37,008 bases of DNA. Source: Nitrospira sp. (lineage in GTDB: Bacteria; Nitrospirota; Nitrospiria; Nitrospirales; Nitrospiraceae). The translations under genes were made by a program, and so were the position numbers. Below the pieces are notes generated by a model. That model was not told the origin of the DNA. It searched no databases and saw only the letters and a program-made list of their open reading frames with translations. Each line of letters opens with the position of its first letter. Within the stretch, counting starts at the first letter, position 1. The stretch is from positions 445,724 to 482,731 of the forward strand of contig SWDH01000029.1 in NCBI GenBank assembly GCA_005116945.1. Reading direction: 5' to 3'. This document shows positions 16,939 through 25,268 of this stretch, piece after piece.

Positions 16939-17721
16939 CTAGAGGTAGACGGTCTGATAGTCCTGCTTCGCCAACGTCTGTGTCTTCATATCCCACTCGA
17001 TTACGAATATCGCAGAACGTGCTGAAGACAAGGACAGCAGGCGCTGCCCGTCCTTGGCCACGACACTCTCGGCTTGACGAAAGTCGAGGGTCTTGTCTGG
17101 CCCTGTCCGATTGCACACCAGGAGCGGAAGACCTGCATCGCGGGTGCATCGTTCCCATTCCCCATTCGGGCCATGCAGGCCTGGGGCCCATGCGGCGGAT
17201 GAGACCAGCAGTTGCGCTCCTTGGGCCTGTAGGTTTCGTGCGATCTCTGACGTATACGCATCTGCACAGATCAGCATCCCGACCCGTGTGAATGGAGGAA
17301 CTGGAACGGCGACTGCCTGCGTACCGGGCGTCGACCAGGCTTCCGATCCCACTCGCAGCGTATGAATTTTTCGATGGGCGCCGACGATGGTGCCATCCGC
17401 TGCGATCGCAAACAGGCTGTTGTAGAACTTGCGAGATGTTCGGTCCTGTTCGGGACAGGAGAGGAACAAGGTCACGCGCAGTCTGGCGGCGAGTCGGGAC
17501 ATGTGCGTCATCCACGGGTCTGGCTGAGGCACAATCCACGTCGTTCCGATGTGATCGGCAAAGGTATAGCCGGTGACGATGAGTTCGGGTGTGATGATCC
17601 AAGTCGCGCCGAGTCGTGCGGCAGCGTTGACGGCCTTCTCGACAAGCCGGCGGTTCTTTGTGATGTCGCCGGGGATCGGCGCGAGATGGAGCAAGGCGAT
17701 GCGTAAGGTGTGTGCCGACAT
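16939..17721 (-). CDS. Nitrilase-superfamily carbon-nitrogen hydrolase
   Basis: A 260-residue amidase of the nitrilase/omega-amidase fold. The triad is complete: Glu46 in TPELIVTGY, Lys118 in HRKIHT and Cys152 in MLICADAYTSE. The length is normal for stand-alone members. The substrate cannot be assigned; the short, single-domain form resembles aliphatic amidases and omega-amidases more than nitrilases proper. It is convergent with the hydrolase gene and divergent from the cysteine peptidase gene. Confidence 0.87.
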   Translation of the reverse strand: MSAHTLRIALLHLAPIPGDITKNRRLVEKAVNAAARLGATWIITPELIVTGYTFADHIGTTWIVPQPDPWMTHMSRLAARLRVTLFLSCPEQDRTSRKFYNSLFAIAADGTIVGAHRKIHTLRVGSEAWSTPGTQAVAVPVPPFTRVGMLICADAYTSEIARNLQAQGAQLLVSSAAWAPGLHGPNGEWERCTRDAGLPLLVCNRTGPDKTLDFRQAESVVAKDGQRLLSLSSARSAIFVIEWDMKTQTLAKQDYQTVYL

Positions 17722-17829
17722 AGTCTCGCGCTGTCAGGATGAGATATGCTGACCTGCGAACCTATCACAGGTGAAGTGATGGGTGATACCCTGACCGGCG
17801 CCACCATCTTCTTGACAAGGTGTCATGAT

Positions 17830-18303
17830 ATGGCAAAGATGCACGGAAGGTCTAATATCCAATGGACGAACGTTGAAACGAGAGTGGTCATGAAGCCGGT
17901 TGTGCAACTTGAGCGCACTGGGTGTGGCATTGCGAGCGTCGCGGCGCTCGCCGGTGTGAGTTATCGGGAGGCACGGCGTGTGGCGAACCGGCTCGGCATT
18001 TTCTCTGGCGATCCGACGTTATGGTCCGAGACACACCACGTTCGTAGGTTGCTCACGCAATTCGGAATCAGGCCGGCAAGCACCGAAGTGCCCTTCACCT
18101 CATGGGAGGCTCTGCCGGATCGTGCGTTACTTGCCGTTAAATGGCACAGAGAACGGGATTGCGCTTTCTGGCATTGGGTGGTGTTTTGGAGAGGGCCTCA
18201 CGGACCTGTCGTGTTCGACTCGAAGCGCGCACTTCGCCGACATGTACGGACCGATTTCGGTCGCATCAAGCCGAAATGGTTTATTTCTGTTAGTCAGATA
18301 TAG
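17830..18303 (+). CDS. C39-like papain-fold cysteine peptidase
   Basis: A 157-residue protein with the layout of bacteriocin-processing C39-like domains. The nucleophile Cys32 is in ERTGCGIASVAALAG, preceded by the oxyanion Gln of VVQLER. The histidine is His115 in FWHWVVFW and the acid Asp130 in VVFDSK. It has no ABC transporter part and no signal peptide. The start is uncertain: AAGG lies upstream of the ATG at 17830, whereas the ATG at 17890 would begin right at the domain (MKPVVQLER). The open frame starts further upstream at 17746 without a ribosome site. Its target is unknown. Confidence 0.72.
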   Translation: MAKMHGRSNIQWTNVETRVVMKPVVQLERTGCGIASVAALAGVSYREARRVANRLGIFSGDPTLWSETHHVRRLLTQFGIRPASTEVPFTSWEALPDRALLAVKWHRERDCAFWHWVVFWRGPHGPVVFDSKRALRRHVRTDFGRIKPKWFISVSQI

Positions 18304-18338
18304 AAGGCGGCTCCGTTCTTGAGCCGAATGCGCTACCG

Positions 18339-18929
18339 ATGACCAAACAACTCCAACCAATCTCCGATGGCAAGATCCGCTGCGGGTGGGTCGGTGGCAA
18401 ACCGCATTTCATTGCGTATCATGACCAAGAGTGGGGTGTGCCGATTCACGATGATCGGAAGCACTTCGAGATGCTGCTGTTGGAAGGCGCGCAGGCTGGT
18501 CTGACCTGGGAAACCATCTTGCTGCGGCGAGAGGGCTATCGTCTGGCGTTTGAGGGGTTCGATCCGAAGAAAGTGGCGCGATTCACGGCGAAAAAGAAAG
18601 CCCAGCTACTGAAGAATCCCGGCATCATCCGCAACCGGCTCAAAATCGACTCAGCGGTGACAAATGCGCAGGCCTTTCTCGCAGTCCAAGAAGAGTTCGG
18701 TTCGTTCGATCGCTACGTCTGGCAGTGTGTCGGTGGGAAGCCGAAAGTGAATCGTTGGGCGCGTATGTCTCAGGTTCCTGCCACGAGCCCAGAAAGCGAC
18801 GCCCTGTCGAAGGATCTCAAGAAACGCGGCTTCCGGTTTGTCGGCAGCACGATCGTCTATGCCTATATGCAGGCGGCTGGACTAGTGGACGATCATACGA
18901 CGGATTGCTTTGTGCGCGGTCGGCGTTAG
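18339..18929 (+). CDS. tag: DNA-3-methyladenine glycosylase I
   Basis: Base-excision repair enzyme that removes 3-methyladenine from alkylated DNA. Family marks are RCGWVG at the start, AYHDQEWGVP, and LLLEGAQAGLTWETIL with the catalytic-pocket Glu and Trp. The zinc snap is complete (Cys15, His28, His186, Cys190 in DDHTTDCF). The length (196) is standard. It starts 35 nt after the peptidase stop on the same strand. Confidence 0.95.
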   Translation: MTKQLQPISDGKIRCGWVGGKPHFIAYHDQEWGVPIHDDRKHFEMLLLEGAQAGLTWETILLRREGYRLAFEGFDPKKVARFTAKKKAQLLKNPGIIRNRLKIDSAVTNAQAFLAVQEEFGSFDRYVWQCVGGKPKVNRWARMSQVPATSPESDALSKDLKKRGFRFVGSTIVYAYMQAAGLVDDHTTDCFVRGRR

Positions 18930-19355
18930 AGGTTATGTATGAGCTGGGCGGGTTAGAGAGCCTTCTTGCCCTGCCCCATTAGAACATGATGCGGATCAAG
19001 GGTCAGCTCGGCAATCTAACACTGATGGTGGCAGATTTTGCCTATCTACGGACCCGCGGTCAAAATTCTAGCCTTCATTCCACAATGAGAATTCATGCGC
19101 GAATCGTGTAACCAAGAGCGGGAGTATTGCCGCAATAACCCGCGGTTCAACAGCGACATGAGCCTAGTTGACCGATCTTCTCCCTCGTGACCTGTTCCGG
19201 ACCACATATTCGCATTGTCCTCTACCCTCCCGGTCCTGCTCCATCTCTTCCCGTTCCGTTCAGTTTGTCCCCACTCTAACCGATATGACAGGTGAGCCAG
19301 TGTCCTAGTGCGGGGGGCTCGATCTCTGCCCACATTGGTCTGGAATGTGACGACG
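18930..19355. other. Spacer upstream of the export operon
   Basis: About 425 nt without a supportable gene. Open frames on either strand here lack ribosome sites and protein-like composition. It should contain the promoter of the export operon, but I could not single out convincing hexamers. Confidence 0.45.
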
Positions 19356-20885
19356 ATGATGCTTCAACGCATAGCGGTCGCGATGGGGACTCTGCTCATG
19401 CTGACCGGGTGTATGGTCAAGCCGTACGTGTTGACCATGCAAGAGGTACAAACACGAGCGACGAAGGATCTCCAGACTGTGACGACCATTCAGGAGCCGG
19501 TTTCAGGACCGATTAATCTCTACGAAGCCATCGCTCGCGCGCTGAAATACAACTTGGATGCCAGGGTGAAGGCCATGCAGGCGCAATTGGCCCACCAACA
19601 GCTCAACGTCGCGCACTATTCTTTGCTGCCGCAGCTGTCGGCCAATGCCGGGTTCGATGGACGCAATAACTTCACCGGTGGTGTCGGACAATCGCTTGTG
19701 ACAGGCCGCCAAGCGGTGGAGGCGTTTACCTCTTCTGAGAAGAATGTCACCTCCGGCAATTTGGCGTTGAGTTGGGATGTGTTGGATTTCGGGTTGTCGT
19801 TTGTGCGTGCGCAGCAGGCGGCGGACAACGTTATGATTGCGGAGGAAGAAAAGCGTCGAATTGCCGTGCGGCTGGCTCAGGATGTTCGGAGCGCGTACTG
19901 GCGGGCAGTCAGTGCCGAGCGTGTGCTTCACCGGGTAGAGTTTCTCAATGAATCTGTGCCAAAGGCATTAGAGAGCGCTCAACAGATCGTCGACAAGAAG
20001 CTGCAGTCTCCGCTCACCCCGCTCAACTACCGCCGTGATTTACTCAATATCCAGCGCGAGGTTCAGCGGCTCTATCGTGAACTCAGTACTGCGAGAACCC
20101 AACTGGCCTCGATGATGGGGTTACCACCGGGGGCGCTCTACGAACTCGCGGTGCCGACGAGGACGAGCACGGTACCGACTGTCAATCTGGATACAGAGAG
20201 CATGGAACAACAGGCTTTGCTGTTCCGGGCAGAGTTGCGCTCGATCGATTATCAAAAGAGGATCAATGCCAAGGAGGCCCGGGCCGTGTTCCTGGAATTG
20301 TTTCCCAGCCTGAGGCTCAGCGCAGGTGGGTACTACAACAGCAACAGCTTTTTATTCAATCAAAACTGGCTGGGCTATGCCTCTCAGGCGAGTTACAACT
20401 TGCTCTCTGCGTTTCGCACTCCCGCCAAGTTGAAAGCGGTGGACGCTCAGCGTCAAGTCCTGGATGCCCAAAGCATGGCGTTGACCATGGCCATCCTGAC
20501 CGAAGTGCATGTGGGGGCCGTCCAGTTTGCCCAAACGAAACAGGAGTACGAGAACGCGAAGAATTACCACGATACCCAAACGGCCATCACGGACTACACG
20601 AAGAGTTTGTGGCTCACGCACAGCACGAGCGACCTCACGCTCATCCGCGAACGGGTCAACGATGTGCTCGCCGAAGTGCGAATGGACAGCGCACAATCCG
20701 GCGTAGAAACAGCCTATGCCACGTTGATGGGATCGTTGGGACAAGATGCCGTGCCGAATGGCATCGGGGGCCAGACGGTTGCACAGCTGGCCGAGACACT
20801 TCGGAATATCTGGGAGTCAATCCCTGTAAGGGCGTCCGACGAAGAAGGGAGGGTGGACAATCATGCGGCATCTTTGGCGCACTAG
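19356..20885 (+). CDS. TolC-like outer-membrane channel lipoprotein
   Basis: An outer-membrane efflux protein (OEP/TolC family), 509 residues from the chosen start. The signal runs to lipobox LTGC. Two OEP repeats are visible: the first opens with NLYEAIARALKYNLDARVKAMQ and continues as a long helix, with strand segments around LLPQLSANAGFDGRNN; the second has FLELFPSLRLSAGGYYNSN and long helices. The start at 19356 gives a compact lipoprotein signal; the GTG at 19308 would add a non-hydrophobic extension. Its end overlaps the start of the adaptor gene by 23 nt. It would form the outer-membrane duct of the machine encoded by the next three genes. Confidence 0.9.
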   Translation: MMLQRIAVAMGTLLMLTGCMVKPYVLTMQEVQTRATKDLQTVTTIQEPVSGPINLYEAIARALKYNLDARVKAMQAQLAHQQLNVAHYSLLPQLSANAGFDGRNNFTGGVGQSLVTGRQAVEAFTSSEKNVTSGNLALSWDVLDFGLSFVRAQQAADNVMIAEEEKRRIAVRLAQDVRSAYWRAVSAERVLHRVEFLNESVPKALESAQQIVDKKLQSPLTPLNYRRDLLNIQREVQRLYRELSTARTQLASMMGLPPGALYELAVPTRTSTVPTVNLDTESMEQQALLFRAELRSIDYQKRINAKEARAVFLELFPSLRLSAGGYYNSNSFLFNQNWLGYASQASYNLLSAFRTPAKLKAVDAQRQVLDAQSMALTMAILTEVHVGAVQFAQTKQEYENAKNYHDTQTAITDYTKSLWLTHSTSDLTLIRERVNDVLAEVRMDSAQSGVETAYATLMGSLGQDAVPNGIGGQTVAQLAETLRNIWESIPVRASDEEGRVDNHAASLAH

Positions 20886-21648
20886 CGGGGTGTTCGGACT
20901 GTTATTGGTTGGCATGGTGGTCGTGGGCCCTCAAGCGGGCTGGTCGAAAGGCGAGCGCCCGTCGCACGTCATGCGATTGGAAAATGGGGTCATGCGCGGG
21001 GTGGTCAAAGCCGCGACGCAGGCCGTGCTCTATGCCCAAATCCAAGGCCGTGTGAGTCGGGTGCCATTTAAAGAAGGACAGCGATTTGAAAAGGGAAGTA
21101 CGCTGGTGCAAATCGATTGTGACAAGTATCGCGCGGAGTTGGCTGTGGCGTTGGCAGAACATGAGGCGAAAGACAAAACATTTCAGAACAACAAAGAACT
21201 CACCAAACTGAAGGCGGTCAGTACGCTGGATTTGGAAATCTCCGAAGCCGAAGCGAAGAAGGCCTATGCTGCGATTCGGATTGCCGAGATCAGTGTGCAG
21301 GGCTGCCACATCGCAGCCCCGTTTTCAGGCCGCGTTGTCGGGGTCATGGTCAACGAGCATGAAAACGTCTTTCCAAACGACAAGCTCCTGAGCCTGCTCG
21401 ACGACACGAGTCTCGAAATCGAGCTGGTGCTGCCCTCCTCGTCGTTAGCGTGGCTGAAACGGAAATCCCCCTTCACATTCGCCGTCGATGAAACGCACCA
21501 TGAGTATGCGGCCAAGGTCAAGGAGATCGGTGCGAACGTGGATTCGGCGAGTCAGACGATCAAGGTCATCGGCACTTTCGGTAAGCTGCCGGCCGATGTG
21601 CTGGCCGGGATGAGCGGCACGGCGCAATTTGCATCGAGGCAACCCTAA
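20863..21648 (+). CDS. Periplasmic adaptor (HlyD/RND-type membrane fusion protein)
   Basis: A 261-residue exported adaptor. The signal peptide covers about residues 1-28 (hydrophobic FGLLLVGMVVVG). The first lipoyl half is QGRVSRVPFKEGQRFEKGSTLVQID. A short helical hairpin spans about 85-145, and the second lipoyl half is CHIAAPFSGRVVGVMVNEHENV, followed by a beta-barrel part (LEIELVLPSSSLAWL). It lacks the membrane-proximal domain of full RND adaptors. It overlaps the TolC-like gene by 23 nt and is followed after 4 nt by the second adaptor, so it is one operon. Confidence 0.9.
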   Translation: MRHLWRTSGVFGLLLVGMVVVGPQAGWSKGERPSHVMRLENGVMRGVVKAATQAVLYAQIQGRVSRVPFKEGQRFEKGSTLVQIDCDKYRAELAVALAEHEAKDKTFQNNKELTKLKAVSTLDLEISEAEAKKAYAAIRIAEISVQGCHIAAPFSGRVVGVMVNEHENVFPNDKLLSLLDDTSLEIELVLPSSSLAWLKRKSPFTFAVDETHHEYAAKVKEIGANVDSASQTIKVIGTFGKLPADVLAGMSGTAQFASRQP

Positions 21649-21652
21649 CGTC

Positions 21653-23017
21653 ATGGCCACGACCACCGAACCGACCTCGCAGCAACTGACCACCCTGATC
21701 CACCTCGCGGCCCTCACGCATCTCGAAGGGCAGGTCCGCGCGGCAAAAACCGTTCAGGAACTGCAGTTTCTCTCCGTGAACGAGACGCGACGGCTCGTGC
21801 CCTACCAGCAGGCGTATCTGTTCAGTGCAGCCGAGTCGGAGTCTGTGCCATGGCAGGTGGCCTCCGCATCGAGTGTGGCGGTGGTCGATCGCGATGCGCC
21901 GATGATTCGCTGGCTTGAACAGGCCATCCAGGCGCTCCGTGTGGAGCATCCGGACGCCATCCCGATGGTTGTCACGGAAGAGACCTGTCCGGAGTCTTGC
22001 CGTGAAGGATGGCGCGAGCACGTCCAGGGATATGTCTTTTGGTGTCCGTTGAAGCACCCGGATGAAACAGTGCTCGGAGGCTGGTGGTTCGAACGGGAAT
22101 TTCCATGGGAAGAGAATGATATCACGATCGTCCATCGATTAGCCGGGAGTTTTGCCTATGCGTGGAAGGCGTTGTCGAAACGCACCAGAAGCTGGTCCGC
22201 GACCATCAAAAAGCCTTCGTACTGGTTGATCGGTGCCGCGATTGTTGCGGGGTTATGCATACCGATCCGCGTGTCGACGATGGCGCCGGTCAAGGTCTTG
22301 GCGAAGGATCCCATTGTTGTGAGCGCTCCGATGGATGGGGTGATTGCCGATGTGGTGGTGTCGCCGAATACGATGGTGCTGAAGGACCGTCTCTTGTTCC
22401 GTTACGAAGACACCAACGTGCGTAACCAGTTCCAGGTGGCGGAGAAACAACTGGCGGTGGCGAGAGCTGAACATTCGCAAGCCGTCCAGGGCGGCTTTTC
22501 GGATCCGCAACGGAAGGCCGACGCGCCGCTGAAGGAGGCTGAGGCCTCGCTCAAGGAAACGGAGCTCGCCTATGCCAAGGAGATGTTGGCGCAGATCGAG
22601 GTGCGGGCGCCGCAAGCCGGTCTGTTGCTCTATACCGACAAGGCCGATTGGGTGGGCAAGCCGGTCTCCGTCGGCGAGCGGATCATGGAAATTGCCGACC
22701 CGCAGCGTATCGAACTTCGGATCGATCTGCCCGTGAGCGATGCACTGTTGCTGAAAGAGGGCGCAGAGGTGGTTGCATTTTTTGACGCACTGTCGCTGGA
22801 ATCATTTGCGGCGTCGGTGAGCCGAGCCAGCTACCATGCCGAGGTGCTGCCAGGCGACGTGTTGGCCTATCGGGTGACGGCGGAACTGGCCGCGACCGAT
22901 CCGCGTATCCGTATCGGCTGGCAAGGTTCTGCTAAAGTCTACGGTGAGCGAGGTCCACTCGCGTTCTTGCTCTTCCGCCGTCCATTCGCTGCCCTACGCC
23001 AACTGCTGGGAGTGTAA
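21653..23017 (+). CDS. Membrane-anchored HlyD-type adaptor with N-terminal GAF-like domain
   Basis: A 454-residue two-part protein. Residues 10-170 look like a cytosolic GAF-type module: an opening helix, VQELQFLSVNETRRLVPYQQAYLF, then a strand-rich part with FWCPLKHP and GGWWFEREFPW, and a closing helix DITIVHRLAGSFAYAW. One membrane segment follows (near YWLIGAAIVAGLCIPI). The periplasmic part has a first lipoyl half around SAPMDGVIADVVVSPNTMV, a short coiled coil (NQFQVAEKQLAVARAEHSQ...), a second half VRAPQAGLLLY, and a barrel domain. A sensory-like domain on the cytosolic side of an adaptor is unusual. It is 4 nt after the first adaptor and 3 nt before the M50 gene. Confidence 0.82.
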   Translation: MATTTEPTSQQLTTLIHLAALTHLEGQVRAAKTVQELQFLSVNETRRLVPYQQAYLFSAAESESVPWQVASASSVAVVDRDAPMIRWLEQAIQALRVEHPDAIPMVVTEETCPESCREGWREHVQGYVFWCPLKHPDETVLGGWWFEREFPWEENDITIVHRLAGSFAYAWKALSKRTRSWSATIKKPSYWLIGAAIVAGLCIPIRVSTMAPVKVLAKDPIVVSAPMDGVIADVVVSPNTMVLKDRLLFRYEDTNVRNQFQVAEKQLAVARAEHSQAVQGGFSDPQRKADAPLKEAEASLKETELAYAKEMLAQIEVRAPQAGLLLYTDKADWVGKPVSVGERIMEIADPQRIELRIDLPVSDALLLKEGAEVVAFFDALSLESFAASVSRASYHAEVLPGDVLAYRVTAELAATDPRIRIGWQGSAKVYGERGPLAFLLFRRPFAALRQLLGV

Positions 23018-23020
23018 TCC

Positions 23021-24742
23021 ATGGCCGGACCTCCTCCTGCCCAGGTACCGAAGGAACGTAAGCTCCCTCCGCTCAGAAAGAATCTGCAATTCCTGCGTGG
23101 CGCTCCCACCAACGAAGGGGTTCCCACCTGGACCGTCGTCGATCCGGTCCGCAATAAGTACTTTCAAATCGAGTGGAACGTCTATCAACTCCTGCAGCGC
23201 TGGCCATGTGGGACGATCGAGAAGCTGGTCGATGTCATCGCGCGCGAGACCACGTCCCGTATTGGGATGGAAGATGTGGAAGACCTCGTCAAATTTCTCT
23301 ATGCGAACAACCTGACCGAGCAGTCGGCGAGCGGGGAGACCAAGGACTACGTTCAGCAAGAGGCAGCACGCCATCAGGTGTGGTGGCAATGGCTGCTGCA
23401 CCATTACCTCTTCATCAAAATTCCGCTCGTACACCCGCATCAGTTTCTCCACGCCACGTTGCCACTGGTGGCGCCGTTCTATACGGCGGCGGCGGCCTGG
23501 CTCTTCGGCACGATCGGGGTCGTGGGGCTGTTCCTCGTGGGTCGGCAGTGGGACACGTTTGTCTCGACGTTCCTCCATTTCTTCAACTGGCGCGGGGCTG
23601 TCATGTATGGCGCGGTCCTCTGCGTTGTGAAGGTCGTGCACGAACTCGGCCATGCCTACACAGCGACCCGGTTCGGGTGTCGCGTGCCGACCATCGGTGT
23701 GGCCTTGATGGTCATGATGCCGGTGCTCTATTCCGACGTGAGCGATTCGTATCGACTGAGTTCCAAGCGCAAGCGGTTGGCCATCGCCGCGGCCGGGGTC
23801 GTGGCGGAGCTGGGACTCGCTACGATCGCGACCGTGTTGTGGGCCTTCTTGCCTGATGGGACGCTACGGAGCATGGCCTTTGTCGTCGCGACCAGCAGTT
23901 GGATCATGAGCCTGACGGTGAACTTGAATCCACTCATGCGATTCGACGGCTACTATTTACTGGCGGATGGACTCGGACTTCCCAATCTGCAAGATCGTGC
24001 CTGTGCGTTCGGCCAGTGGAAACTCCGCGAGCTATTATTTGCCGCTGGCTCGCCACCGCCCGAAGCAGTCGGCCCCTCGACCCGCCGGATCATGATTGCC
24101 TATGCCTGGGCGATGTGGGCCTATAGGTTGATACTCTTCACCGGTATTGCGGTGATGGTCTATCAGCATTTTTTCAAAGCACTGGGGATCGTCCTGTTCC
24201 TTGTCGAGATTATTTTTTTCATCTGCCTGCCCATTTGGCGAGAACTCATGGCATGGTGGAGTCGACGTGCGGCCTTCACTAGGACGAGCCGGTTCGCCGT
24301 CACGATGGCTGTCGTGGCCCTGCTGCTGACACTCACATTCATTCCGTGGTCCAGTCGTGTGGCGATTCCCGGAGTCTTGCAAGCGAGGTCGTACGCGACC
24401 CTGTACCCTCCCGCCGCAGGTAGGATCGTGACGGTGTCGGTACGTCCAGGCCAGCATGTGCGGAAAGGCGATACCTTGCTCGTCATGGAAAGCTCCAAGT
24501 TGGCCAAAGACGCGGCCCTTGTGCAGACCCAGGTGGATCAATTGGACTTCCGACAGCAACGCCAAGCCGGGCATGCCGATGATCGGGCCCAAGGGCGGGT
24601 GATCGCCGAGTCGCTGAAGGCCAAGGCGCTTCACAGAAAAGCAGTCCTCGCCTCCCAATTCGGCCCAGCCCTTAGACGTCATATGAAGGAACTCCAGCAA
24701 GCCCGTGAAAATTACGGGCCAGTGCGGTTGAGCAAGGCATAA
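23021..24742 (+). CDS. PqqD-like / M50 site-2-protease / half-lipoyl membrane protein
   Basis: A 573-residue polytopic protein. Residues 30-105 resemble a PqqD-like winged helix (WTVVDPVRNKYFQIEW...LLQRWPCGTIEKLVD), a fold that binds leader peptides in RiPP pathways. The intramembrane zinc protease core follows, with HELGH at 207-211 and the third zinc ligand Asp309 in NPLMRFDG. About seven membrane segments lie between residues 140 and 460. After the last one comes a lipoyl half-motif (VSVRPGQHVRKGDTLLVMESSKL) and a coiled coil. The protein then ends at GPVRLSKA, where HlyD-fused relatives would continue with the second lipoyl half (APFxG). That half is not found in another frame, so the C-terminus may be truncated. 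It is the last gene of the export operon. Confidence 0.82.
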   Translation: MAGPPPAQVPKERKLPPLRKNLQFLRGAPTNEGVPTWTVVDPVRNKYFQIEWNVYQLLQRWPCGTIEKLVDVIARETTSRIGMEDVEDLVKFLYANNLTEQSASGETKDYVQQEAARHQVWWQWLLHHYLFIKIPLVHPHQFLHATLPLVAPFYTAAAAWLFGTIGVVGLFLVGRQWDTFVSTFLHFFNWRGAVMYGAVLCVVKVVHELGHAYTATRFGCRVPTIGVALMVMMPVLYSDVSDSYRLSSKRKRLAIAAAGVVAELGLATIATVLWAFLPDGTLRSMAFVVATSSWIMSLTVNLNPLMRFDGYYLLADGLGLPNLQDRACAFGQWKLRELLFAAGSPPPEAVGPSTRRIMIAYAWAMWAYRLILFTGIAVMVYQHFFKALGIVLFLVEIIFFICLPIWRELMAWWSRRAAFTRTSRFAVTMAVVALLLTLTFIPWSSRVAIPGVLQARSYATLYPPAAGRIVTVSVRPGQHVRKGDTLLVMESSKLAKDAALVQTQVDQLDFRQQRQAGHADDRAQGRVIAESLKAKALHRKAVLASQFGPALRRHMKELQQARENYGPVRLSKA

Positions 24743-24783
24743 TCCGGATTGTTCTTCTGCCAGCTCTTCGATATCATCAAGCT

Positions 24784-24906
24784 ATGAAAACCAAGAGGGT
24801 GAGACAGAAGAAAGCGAAGATTGGGATTGGCTCGTCACGGATCAATGCTGTGATCAAAGAGCTGCGCAAACAGTATGGGCCGATGCTGAAACGGCTAGCA
24901 GAGTAA
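24784..24906 (+). CDS. Small basic ORF (40 codons), uncertain
   Basis: Encodes 40 residues beginning MKTKRVRQKKAKIGIG and ending QYGPMLKRLAE, strongly basic with a C-terminal helix. There is no strong ribosome site. Codon usage looks normal. It lies where a toxin partner or the rest of the M50 gene might once have been. Real-gene status is doubtful. Confidence 0.3.
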   Translation: MKTKRVRQKKAKIGIGSSRINAVIKELRKQYGPMLKRLAE

Positions 24907-24918
24907 TGAGTTAGCGGG

Positions 24919-25116
24919 CTACGAAAGACGCCGGTAGAGTTCAGTGTTCTTTTCCATCACCCGCTTGGCAGCGGCACGAAATGTGTCGTCGGGCTGGCCA
25001 ATGAAGTCGTGAATAGCGAGGTGCACCATCTGCTCGACGGTCAAATCCTCGCGCTTGCCCAGCATTTCCAACCGACGCATTTCTTCATCTGAGAGGGAGA
25101 TCGTGAGCGTTGCCAT
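24919..25116 (-). CDS. Ribbon-helix-helix antitoxin-like protein, apparently without a toxin
   Basis: A 65-residue protein starting MATLTISLSDEEMRRLEML, a typical RHH/CopG DNA-binding beginning. Its C-terminal tail ends VMEKNTELYRRLS. To my knowledge that tail is common in antitoxins paired with Doc/Fic toxins; it would fit the toxin's active-site cleft. AAGGA lies about 10 nt before this ATG; the open frame extends to 25200 without a better start. The gene that should follow on the same strand (a Doc/Fic toxin) is absent; the 3' side meets a small plus-strand ORF and the end of the M50 gene. Confidence 0.68.
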   Translation of the reverse strand: MATLTISLSDEEMRRLEMLGKREDLTVEQMVHLAIHDFIGQPDDTFRAAAKRVMEKNTELYRRLS

Positions 25117-25268
25117 GATCGGATCCTTTGCGTAGGAGATGCTGCGTTTAGTCATGGAGTCAGTGTAGGGGAAAGGACTTCTGAGGCCAAACCCCTGCAA
25201 CTAATCCGCCACCACGGTAAGGAACTTCTACAAGCGCCAAGCCTATGGATCAGTATGACTGCCCAAGC

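Noticed and set aside
16742-17602. Minus-strand frame overlapping the nitrilase-family gene
   Set aside because: It is a frame shadow; the overlapping frame has a complete Glu/Lys/Cys triad.
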